DNA from: Burkholderiaceae bacterium
GTDB taxonomy: Bacteria > Pseudomonadota > Gammaproteobacteria > Burkholderiales > Burkholderiaceae_C
DNA: 5,463 bases
Assembly (NCBI GenBank): GCA_025458585.1
Contig: JALOSD010000197.1
Location: forward strand, 1 to 5,463
Direction: 5' to 3'
Positions 1 to 5,463 of the stretch are shown in pieces. Position 1 is the stretch's first letter. The number at the start of each line of letters is the position of its first letter. Both the position numbers and the translations under genes were made by a program. A model generated the notes under the pieces. It saw only the letters and a program-made list of their open reading frames with translations. It was not told where the DNA came from and made no database searches.

Positions 1-125
1 CGACGCGCCGTGCGCGCTTCGGCTAACCTTGCGGCCCTTTGTGCCTGGCACGCGCCGCGACGGCGGCGTGCTGCCCGCCGGTGCGGCCGCCGCCACCCGT
101 GGCCCCCGCGCCGACCCGCCACGAC

Positions 126-129
126 GGAG
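126..129 (+). promoter_or_regulatory. Ribosome binding site of the ABC exporter gene
   Basis: GGAG lies 8 bases before the GTG at 138. This selects the GTG as the start over an in-frame TTG at 39, which would add 33 residues rich in Ala, Pro and Cys that look like translated non-coding DNA. I see no convincing -35/-10 pair in bases 1-125. Confidence 0.65.
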
Positions 130-137
130 ATCCTCTC

Positions 138-1961
138 GTGTTCAGCGCGTTCGAAAAGCTCGTCCATCCGTACCCCGGCGGGCCGCCGAAGCCGCCGCCG
201 CGGGCCTTCTTCGCGTTCCTGTGGTCGTGCACCGAGGGGCTGCGCCCGTACATCCTCGGCATGACGCTGCTCACGGCGCTGATCGGCGCGTTCGAGGCGC
301 TGCTGTTCGCGATGCTCGGGCGCGTCGTCGACTGGCTCGGCGCCGTCGAGCCGTCGCAGCTGTGGGCGCAGGAGCGCGGCAGCCTGCTGCTGCTCGCCGG
401 CATCCTGGCCGCGAGCCCGCTCGCGATCGCGCTGCAGACGATGCTCAAGCACCAGACGCTGGCGGGCAACTTCCCGATGCGGCTGCGCTGGAACTTCCAC
501 CGTCTGCTGCTCGGCCAGAGCATGGGCTTCTACCAAGACGAGTTCGCCGGGCGCATCGCGACCAAGGTGATGCAGACCGCGCTCGCGGTGCGCGACGTCT
601 GGTTCATCCTCGCCGACATCCTCGTCTTCGTCGTCATCTACTTCGTCACGATGGTGGCGATCGTCGGCGCCATGGACCTCTGGCTGCTGCTGCCGTTCCT
701 CGGCTGGCTCTTGCTCTACGTCGGCGCGCTGTGGTACTTCGTGCCGCGGCTCGGCCGGGTGGCGCAGAAGCAGGCCGACGCGCGCTCGCTGATGACCGGG
801 CGCATCACCGACGCCTACGCCAACATCGCCACCGTCAAGCTGTTCAGCCACGCCCACCGCGAGGCCGGCTACGCGCGCAGCGCGATGCAGGAGTTCATCG
901 CCTCGGTGCACGCACAGATGCGCCTGGTCAGCGGCTTCGAGATCGTCAACCACACGCTGAGCATGGCGCTCATCGCGAGCACCGCCGGCGCGACGCTGTG
1001 GCTGTGGACGCAGGGGCAGGTCGGCGTCGGCGGCGTCGCCGCGGCCACCGCGATGGCGCTGCGGCTGAACGGCATCTCGCACTGGATCATGTGGGAGTTC
1101 GCGTCGCTGTTCGAGAACATCGGCACCGTGCAGGACGGCATCAACATGCTGTCCAAGCGCCACAGCGTCGTCGACCGCGCCGACGCGCGGCCGCTGGCGG
1201 TCACCGCAGGCGACGTGCGCTTCGAGCACGTGCGCTTCGCCTACGGCGGCGAGAAGGTCGTCGTCGACGACCTCAGCCTGCACATCCGCCCGGGCGAGAA
1301 GATCGGTCTGGTGGGCGAAGGCGGGCGCGTCCTGATCGACGGCCAGGACATCGCCCACGTCACGCAGGACAGCCTGCGCGAGCAGATCGGCATGGTCACG
1401 CAGGACACCTCGCTGCTGCACCGGTCGGTGCGCGAGAACATCCTCTACGGCCGGCCCGACGCCGACGACGCGGCGATGGTCGTCGCCGCCAAGCGCGCCG
1501 AGGCGCACGAGTTCATCCAGGGCCTCGTCGACCCGAAAGGCCGGCGCGGCTACGACGCCCACGTCGGCGAGCGCGGCGTCAAGCTTTCGGGCGGGCAGCG
1601 CCAGCGCGTCGCGATCGCGCGCGTGATGCTCAAGGACGCGCCGATCCTGCTGCTCGACGAGGCGACGAGCGCGCTCGACAGCGAGGTCGAGCAGGCGATC
1701 CAGGGCAGCCTGAACACGCTGATGGAAGGCAAGACGGTGGTCGCGATCGCGCACCGGCTGTCGACGATCGCGGCGATGGACCGCCTCGTCGTGATGGACG
1801 GCGGGCGCATCGTCGAGGAGGGCACGCACGCGCAGCTGCTCGCGCGCGGCGGCCTGTACGCGCGGCTGTGGGCGCGCCAGAGCGGCGGCTTCCTCGGCGA
1901 GACCGCCGACGACGCCGAGCGCGCCGAAGGCGAGGCCGACGACGCGCTCGCGCTGCCCTGA
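138..1961 (+). CDS. ABC exporter, fused permease and ATPase, lacking the Walker A motif
   Basis: A 607-residue half-transporter of the MsbA-like type IV exporter class, which normally works as an inner-membrane dimer pumping lipids, drugs or other hydrophobic compounds outward using ATP. The substrate cannot be read from sequence. After a proline-rich N-terminus, six membrane segments lie near residues 36-60, 81-105, 155-178, 180-203, 265-290 and 295-318. The ATPase domain starts near 355. It has an A-loop Tyr (369), Q-loop Gln (422), LSGGQ signature (483-487), Walker B ILLLDE (503-508, catalytic Glu 508), a SALD D-loop and switch His (539). The Walker A motif is absent: GLVG, ending at Gly393, runs directly into EGGRVLIDG, where relatives have about 19-20 more residues including GxxGxGKST. 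Gly393 to the signature is 90 residues, against about 105 in MsbA. The frame stays open and every other motif is intact. As written, the protein should not bind ATP normally. Recent loss, a non-canonical partner subunit, or a sequence error are all possible. Confidence 0.9.
   Translation: MFSAFEKLVHPYPGGPPKPPPRAFFAFLWSCTEGLRPYILGMTLLTALIGAFEALLFAMLGRVVDWLGAVEPSQLWAQERGSLLLLAGILAASPLAIALQTMLKHQTLAGNFPMRLRWNFHRLLLGQSMGFYQDEFAGRIATKVMQTALAVRDVWFILADILVFVVIYFVTMVAIVGAMDLWLLLPFLGWLLLYVGALWYFVPRLGRVAQKQADARSLMTGRITDAYANIATVKLFSHAHREAGYARSAMQEFIASVHAQMRLVSGFEIVNHTLSMALIASTAGATLWLWTQGQVGVGGVAAATAMALRLNGISHWIMWEFASLFENIGTVQDGINMLSKRHSVVDRADARPLAVTAGDVRFEHVRFAYGGEKVVVDDLSLHIRPGEKIGLVGEGGRVLIDGQDIAHVTQDSLREQIGMVTQDTSLLHRSVRENILYGRPDADDAAMVVAAKRAEAHEFIQGLVDPKGRRGYDAHVGERGVKLSGGQRQRVAIARVMLKDAPILLLDEATSALDSEVEQAIQGSLNTLMEGKTVVAIAHRLSTIAAMDRLVVMDGGRIVEEGTHAQLLARGGLYARLWARQSGGFLGETADDAERAEGEADDALALP
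1305..1331 (+). other. Junction where the P-loop coding segment is missing
   Basis: The codons read G-L-V-G (1305-1316) and then E-G-G-R-V (1317-1331). In family members the first block leads into the P-loop and the second starts the strand after the following helix. No alternative frame here encodes a GKS/T motif, so this is not a simple frameshift. The sequence GGGCG occurs on both sides of the junction (1313-1317 and 1323-1327), a short repeat compatible with slippage or recombination. The missing amount, about 57-60 bp, is inferred from family knowledge. Confidence 0.8.
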
Positions 1962-1986
1962 GCCGCGGATCGGCCCGCGGGCTCAG
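1958..1986. terminator. Hairpin between convergent genes, possible bidirectional terminator
   Basis: CTGAGCC-GCGG (1958-1968) pairs with CCGC-G-GGCTCAG (1975-1986). This gives an 11-bp stem with one bulged G and a 6-base loop. The TGA of the ABC gene (1959-1961) and the TGA of the opposing barrel gene (complement of 1983-1985) both lie inside the arms. The position between two converging genes suits a shared terminator. Neither side has a T-tract, so classical intrinsic termination is not clear. Confidence 0.45.
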
Positions 1987-2627
1987 AAGCCGTTGTAGGC
2001 GACGCCGACGAAGCCGCGCGTGCCGCCGGTGTCGTCGATGGCACCCGCGCGCAGCCACCAGCCGCTGCGCCCGATCGCCAGCCGCAGCGCCGCCGTCGTC
2101 GCGCGGTAGCCGGTCTCGGCGTAGTGGGTCAGCTCGAACGCCACCGGCCAGGGCGCGGGGTCGTACTGCGCCGTCGCGAGCCAGCCATTGCGGAACGTCG
2201 ATGCCTGGCCGAGCACGTAGTAGTGCCCGCCCGGCGCGGGCCCGTACGACTCGGCCTGCAGCCGCCCAGACAGGCCGGTATCGCTGTCGATGCGCCCGCC
2301 GGCCGTGCTGCGGTAGCCGTTGACACCGGCGCCGACGCCGATCGACGCCGCGTGCTCGCCGGTGGGCAGGCCGAAGCGGTAGACGGCGCCGAGCCCGCCG
2401 GCCTCGCCGTCGGCCCAGCGGGTGTAGGTCGCGCTGACGAGCGGCGCCGGCGCGGCGGCGCGCGGGTCGCCAAGGGCACGCACGGCGACGACCGTCCACG
2501 ACTCGCTCGAGCCGTCGAGCTGCGCGTAGTCGACGAGGCGCTGCGCCGACGCCGTGCCGGCGACGGCGGCGAGCGCGAGGGCGGCGAACGGGGCGAAGAA
2601 CGGGGCGAAGAACGGTTTCGGGCTCAA
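1983..2627 (-). CDS. Exported protein, probable small outer-membrane beta-barrel
   Basis: A 214-residue protein with a classical signal peptide: Lys4, a hydrophobic core of FFAP repeats and Ala/Leu, and an A-S-A cleavage site before Gln29. The mature part of about 186 residues has no membrane helix. It has alternating short strands rich in Gly, aromatic and small residues, with a final Phe after V-G-V-A-Y, as in outer-membrane barrels. Size and placement beside a BcsA-like synthase recall the YaiO family, which sits next to the glycosyltransferase YaiP in E. coli, but I cannot confirm homology. The start is uncertain. TTG 2627 has GAGG 8 bases upstream and gives a tidy signal peptide. GTG 2675 would overlap the upstream stop as GTGA (230 residues), but has no good ribosome binding site, and its extra codons have more A/T at third positions. 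It probably shares a transcript with the synthase and may help the polymer pass or anchor at the outer membrane, which is inference. Confidence 0.75.
   Translation of the reverse strand: MSPKPFFAPFFAPFAALALAAVAGTASAQRLVDYAQLDGSSESWTVVAVRALGDPRAAAPAPLVSATYTRWADGEAGGLGAVYRFGLPTGEHAASIGVGAGVNGYRSTAGGRIDSDTGLSGRLQAESYGPAPGGHYYVLGQASTFRNGWLATAQYDPAPWPVAFELTHYAETGYRATTAALRLAIGRSGWWLRAGAIDDTGGTRGFVGVAYNGF
2586..2615 (-). repeat. 12-bp tandem repeat, 2.5 copies, in the signal peptide
   Basis: The unit GAACGGGGCGAA occurs at 2586-2597 and 2598-2609, followed by the half copy GAACGG at 2610-2615, with no mismatches. On the minus strand it encodes the FFAP-FFAP-F segment of the signal peptide's hydrophobic core. 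Because the unit is four codons, gain or loss of a copy keeps the frame. Confidence 0.85.
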
Positions 2628-2635
2628 GCGCAGAT

Positions 2636-2639
2636 CCTC
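2636..2639 (-). promoter_or_regulatory. Ribosome binding site supporting the TTG start of the barrel gene
   Basis: GAGG on the minus strand lies 8 bases before TTG 2627, inside the gap that follows the synthase stop at 2672. It is the main reason to prefer the TTG over the GTG at 2675. Confidence 0.5.
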
Positions 2640-2671
2640 GGGCAGGGGTGCGAGGCGACGCGGTGGCAGCG

Positions 2672-4984
2672 TCACAGCGTCGACGGGTCGACCTCGAACG
2701 TCGACGGCCGGCCACGGCGCGCGCGCGCGATCGCGTCGCGGGCGAGCACGGCGGGCTCGGTCGTCTGCCAGTCGGCTGCGTCGGCGGGGCCGTCGTGCCA
2801 GCCGACGCTGCGCACCGGCGTGAGCACCGGCATCGGCGCCGGTTGGAGCCGGTAGACGTGCAGCGGCAGCGCGCCGGCGTCGTCGAGCGGCACGCGCTCG
2901 AGCTGCACGCCCTCGCGCGGCGCACTGTGGCGGCGGTACACGTCGAGTACCAGCGGCACGCCCTCGGGCAGCTCGACGTAGCTCATCGCGAGCCGCGAGG
3001 TGCCGGTGGCGTCGGCTTCGACGAGTGCGGGCAGGGCGTCGGCCCAGGCGTCGGCGCGCAGCGTCGCCGAGTTCCAGCGCCGCCCGGCGAGCGGGTGCGG
3101 CTTCGGCCCCGTCACGAGCCCCGGCAGCAGGCGGCTCATCGGCGTGTGCACGCGGTCGGTCCAGCCGTTGACCTGCCACTGCAGGTCGGAGCCGAAGAGG
3201 AACGCCTCGAGGCGCCGCCGTCCCTCGGCGGTCGTCACGAAGCTGCAGCCGATCGCGCGCGCCGTCGGCGGGTGGTCGGGCAGCGGCACGAGGCTGCGCA
3301 CCTCGCCCCAGAACGCAAGCGCGCCGTCGGGCAGCATCAGGTGGCCCGTGACCGGCTGGCCGGAAGCCACGTCCGTCGGCAGCGCACCGTACAGGCGCAG
3401 GCCGGCGTCGGAGAGATCGTCGACGGTGCCGCGGGTGCGGCGCCCGTCGGGCCAGACGATCTCGGCCGCGAGCGGCACCGGGAAGCGGTAGCGCTGGCGC
3501 GCGTGGCGCTGGTTCGCGAACGTGAAGCCGAGCACCGCGAGCGCGAGCGTGCCGTTGACGCTGGCCCAGATCGTGTTGGCCACCACCCCTTCGAGCGGCA
3601 GCGGGGCCGAGGTGAGGTACAGCACGATGCCGACCGGGATCGCGCCGAAGTTGAGCGCCATCACGGCCACCTGCGGCGCCGACAAGCGCAGCGCACGGGC
3701 GCGCGGCGCCCCCTTCGGCGTGACGCGGAACTTCAGCGCCGGCGCGATCCACGCCAGCGTCGCCCACGCGAAGGCGGCGAAGCGCGCCATGTTGTACTGC
3801 TCGATGAAGACGCTGCGCCCGTAGCCGCGGCCGACTTCCTCGAAGACCCAGAACGTCAGCAGGTAGTACGGCACGAAGTGCAGCAGGAACTCGGACGTCG
3901 TCGTCACGAGCGGCATCGTGCCTGTCGTCAGCACGATCACCGGCGCGACGTAGAAGACTGCCTTCTGCCAGCCGTCGAAGTACGTCAACACCGACGCGAA
4001 GTAGTTCAGCCGCTGCGCGAGCGTGAGTCTGCGGTGCGTCAGCAGCCCTTCGCGGCGCCACACGTGCATCGCGCCCTGGCCCCAGCGGATGCGCTGCGCG
4101 AGGAACGGCTCGATCGACTCCGGCGCGAGGCCGAAGGCGAGCGGCTGGGCGTGGTAGACCGACTTCCAGCCCTTGGCGTGCAAGCGGATCGACGTGTGCA
4201 GGTCCTCGGTGACGGTGCCGGTGGCGAAGCCGCCGATCTCGTCGAGCGCGGTGCGCCGCACGACGGCGCAGCTGCCGCAGAAGAAGGCGGCGTTCCAGGC
4301 GTCCTTGCCGCGCTGGATCACGCGGAAGAACAGCGACTGCTCGGTCCACAGCGTCGAGCTGCCGCGGCGGCCGCGGTGCTGGTACGAGTCGAGGTTGTAG
4401 AAGTCCTGCGGCGTCTGCACGAAGCCCACGCGCTCGTCGTCGAAGTAGCCGACCGTGCGCGTCAGGAAGTCGCGTCGCGGCGCGTGGTCGGCGTCGAAGA
4501 CGGCGACGAGCCGGCCCTCGCTGTGCGCGAGCGCGTGGTTCAGGTTGCCCGCCTTCGCGTGCGCGTTGTCGGGTCGCGTGAGGTAGCGGCAGCCGAGTTC
4601 GCGTGCGAGCGCGGCCATCTCGGGGCGGCGGCCGTCGTCGAGCAGCCAGGTCGCGTGCTCGCCGTCCATCGCGATCGCGGCGAGCAGCGTCTTGCGCACG
4701 AGTTCGGGCGACTCGTTGTACGTCGGCACGAAGACGTCGATCGTCGGCCAGACGCGCGGCGGCGGTGCCTCGCGCACGGTCAGGCGCCAGCACATGAACA
4801 CATGCAGCGCCGCGGTGACGAGGCCGAACACCTCGGCGCCGTAGACCAGCCACGAGAAGACGGGCGCATCGGGGTTGATCGTGCCCAGGCGCCAGCTCAG
4901 GTACCACACGCTCGCGACCGCGAACGCGGCGACGAGCAGGCGCCTCGGGCCTTCGAGCGGTTCGTAGGGGGGTGTGCGCGACAC
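2672..4984 (-). CDS. BcsA-like processive family 2 glycosyltransferase with PilZ domain
   Basis: A 770-residue inner-membrane polysaccharide synthase. Two N-terminal membrane helices (about 16-33 and 43-66) precede the cytosolic GT-A domain. That domain has Asp83 before VPTYNE, DDG (116-118), the metal-binding DAD (164-166), QTPQ (190-193), FFCG (234-237), the catalytic-base motif TED (259-261) and QRIRW (297-301), which in BcsA holds the acceptor. Five or six further helices lie between about 341 and 490. The FRVTPKG motif (419-425) matches the BcsA gating loop. A PilZ domain (about 493-595) carries RxxxR (496-500) and DxSxxG (523-528), so cyclic di-GMP binding and activation are expected. 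Known relatives use UDP-glucose to make cellulose or similar glucans. No BcsB or BcsC is in the window, so the product is left open. Residues about 600-770 form an extension I do not recognise. The start is GTG at 4984 with only a weak ribosome binding site, and the first helix follows at the expected distance. The barrel gene lies directly downstream. Confidence 0.93.
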   Translation of the reverse strand: MSRTPPYEPLEGPRRLLVAAFAVASVWYLSWRLGTINPDAPVFSWLVYGAEVFGLVTAALHVFMCWRLTVREAPPPRVWPTIDVFVPTYNESPELVRKTLLAAIAMDGEHATWLLDDGRRPEMAALARELGCRYLTRPDNAHAKAGNLNHALAHSEGRLVAVFDADHAPRRDFLTRTVGYFDDERVGFVQTPQDFYNLDSYQHRGRRGSSTLWTEQSLFFRVIQRGKDAWNAAFFCGSCAVVRRTALDEIGGFATGTVTEDLHTSIRLHAKGWKSVYHAQPLAFGLAPESIEPFLAQRIRWGQGAMHVWRREGLLTHRRLTLAQRLNYFASVLTYFDGWQKAVFYVAPVIVLTTGTMPLVTTTSEFLLHFVPYYLLTFWVFEEVGRGYGRSVFIEQYNMARFAAFAWATLAWIAPALKFRVTPKGAPRARALRLSAPQVAVMALNFGAIPVGIVLYLTSAPLPLEGVVANTIWASVNGTLALAVLGFTFANQRHARQRYRFPVPLAAEIVWPDGRRTRGTVDDLSDAGLRLYGALPTDVASGQPVTGHLMLPDGALAFWGEVRSLVPLPDHPPTARAIGCSFVTTAEGRRRLEAFLFGSDLQWQVNGWTDRVHTPMSRLLPGLVTGPKPHPLAGRRWNSATLRADAWADALPALVEADATGTSRLAMSYVELPEGVPLVLDVYRRHSAPREGVQLERVPLDDAGALPLHVYRLQPAPMPVLTPVRSVGWHDGPADAADWQTTEPAVLARDAIARARRGRPSTFEVDPSTL

Positions 4985-5031
4985 GTGACAGGACGCTTGA
5001 AGGTGTTCCCGTCGGTATCGGCCGCTGCCCT

Positions 5032-5054
5032 CGGCCTGTGAGGCTTTCAGGCCG
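5032..5054 (-). other. Stem-loop in the leader of the synthase gene
   Basis: CGGCCTG (5032-5038) and CAGGCCG (5048-5054) form a perfect 7-bp stem with a 9-base loop. It lies about 48 bases before the synthase start. An alternative pairing using CTCGG and CCGAG outside the stem would need a 3-base bulge. There is no T-tract. It could be a leader structure or chance pairing in GC-rich DNA. It does not resemble a cyclic di-GMP riboswitch. Confidence 0.35.
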
Positions 5055-5072
5055 CCGAGCGTGATGAATTGA

Positions 5073-5094
5073 CGCTGCCGCTGCGGCGGCAGCG
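5073..5094 (-). terminator. Hairpin after the unrecognised gene, possible weak terminator
   Basis: CGCTGCCGC (5073-5081) pairs perfectly with GCGGCAGCG (5086-5094) around a 4-base loop. The structure begins 3 bases after the stop codon of the minus-strand gene ending at 5098. Its minus-strand tail, TCAATTCATC, is only moderately T-rich. It may end or reduce transcription into the synthase gene, which would then need its own promoter. I find no clear promoter in the remaining gap. Confidence 0.45.
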
Positions 5095-5097
5095 CGA

Positions 5098-5463
5098 TCA
5101 GAGCCGGTCGCGCATCTCGCCGCGCGGCGTGCGCTCGGGCGACAGCGCGCCGGCGGCGAGCGCCTTGGCCTTGGCGTCATCGGTGTACGACAGCGTCGCG
5201 TCGCCGACGCGCGGGTGGTCGTAGACGAGCTGCATGCCGTCGGCGAAGGCCCAGAAGAAGCCCCCGCGCGGGCTCGTGCGGCCGTCGAAACCCTGCGCCG
5301 GCAGCGGCCGTGCCGACACCGTCAGCGGCGTGCCGTACTTGTCGAGCAGCGCGCGGCGCAGCGCCTCGTTGTCCTGGCCGTAGTTCTTGACCGTGAAGCG
5401 CACCGTGACGACCTTGCCCTGGTGCGCGATCACGGTCATGCGCTCGAGCGCCGGCACGCCGGC
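5098..5463 (-). CDS. Unrecognised protein, 3' part only (cut by window edge)
   Basis: The last 121 codons and the stop of a minus-strand gene whose reading frame continues open beyond base 5463. A GTG at 5457 could be a start, but it lacks visible upstream context, so truncation is more likely. The visible part is soluble. A beta-rich stretch (VVTVRFTVKNYG) is followed by a helical LRRALLDKYGTP segment. A further beta-rich part contains FFWAF, MQLVYDH and ATLSYTD. The tail is charged (RTPRGEMRDRL). The KYGTP segment followed by strands ending in LSYTD recalls small periplasmic or lipoprotein domains common in proteobacteria, but I cannot name a family. High third-position GC and the flanking layout support real coding. 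It may or may not belong with the synthase, since a 113-bp gap with two hairpins separates them. Confidence 0.72.
   Translation of the reverse strand, partial: AGVPALERMTVIAHQGKVVTVRFTVKNYGQDNEALRRALLDKYGTPLTVSARPLPAQGFDGRTSPRGGFFWAFADGMQLVYDHPRVGDATLSYTDDAKAKALAAGALSPERTPRGEMRDRL

Noticed and set aside
3..26. Possible end of an upstream plus-strand gene (stop TAA at 24-26)
   Set aside because: Only seven codons are visible and nothing in them supports coding.
46..62. Possible sigma-54 promoter (CTGGCACG)
   Set aside because: The -24 half looks good, but the -12 GC at the required spacing is missing.
39..137. Upstream TTG start extending the ABC protein by 33 residues
   Set aside because: No ribosome site, and a Cys/Pro/Ala-rich sequence unlike exporter N-termini. 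GTG 138 has GGAG at good spacing.
29..2323. A 764-codon plus-strand frame overlapping the ABC gene
   Set aside because: Arg/Ala/Gly-rich shadow in another frame. The ABC frame has clear membrane helices and ATPase motifs.
2648..5041. A 797-codon open frame on the plus strand opposite the synthase
   Set aside because: It is composed mostly of Arg, Ala, Val, Glu and His with no domain or membrane pattern. It is the mirror of a strongly supported minus-strand gene, and long antisense frames are expected at this GC content.
4985..5097. Cyclic di-GMP riboswitch before the synthase
   Set aside because: The gap is short, and I see only simple GC-rich hairpins and no riboswitch-like core.
2676..5180. 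A minus-strand open frame of over 1000 codons running from 5180 through the barrel gene
   Set aside because: Only its last part (the barrel protein) is real. The rest is an out-of-frame reading of the synthase, with low-complexity Arg/Ala sequence.

Overview
This is a very GC-rich window with dense coding and strong G/C preference at third codon positions. Gene style and protein sequences fit a betaproteobacterium of the order Burkholderiales (Rubrivivax/Leptothrix-like). That placement is an inference from composition and protein resemblance, not from a search. No RNA gene, insertion sequence, CRISPR array or phage gene is visible.

Layout. Bases 1-137 hold no gene I can support, only a ribosome binding site at their end. 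Bases 138-1961 (+) encode a half-size ABC exporter, with a membrane domain followed by an ATPase domain. The reading frame is intact, but the ATPase lacks its Walker A (P-loop) motif, apparently through a clean in-frame loss of about 19-20 codons near base 1315. It converges on a minus-strand gene, and a hairpin spans the 21 bp between the two genes and contains both stop codons.

The rest of the window is read leftwards on the minus strand. It starts with the 3' part of an unrecognised gene (5463-5098, cut by the window edge). A 113-bp gap with two hairpins follows. Next is a 770-residue BcsA-like processive glycosyltransferase with a PilZ domain (4984-2672), and then a small exported protein that is probably an outer-membrane beta-barrel (2627-1983). 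The last two are closely spaced and probably form one transcription unit.

How the genes may work together. The glycosyltransferase should polymerise a sugar nucleotide in the inner membrane and pass the glucan-like chain into the periplasm when cyclic di-GMP binds its PilZ domain. The barrel protein may assist at the outer membrane. No BcsB, BcsZ or BcsC partner is in the window, so the polymer is not certain to be cellulose. The ABC exporter is on the opposite strand and has no evident functional link to this pair.

The observation most worth checking is the ABC exporter without a P-loop. After it come the compact synthase/barrel pair and the synthase's unexplained C-terminal extension.
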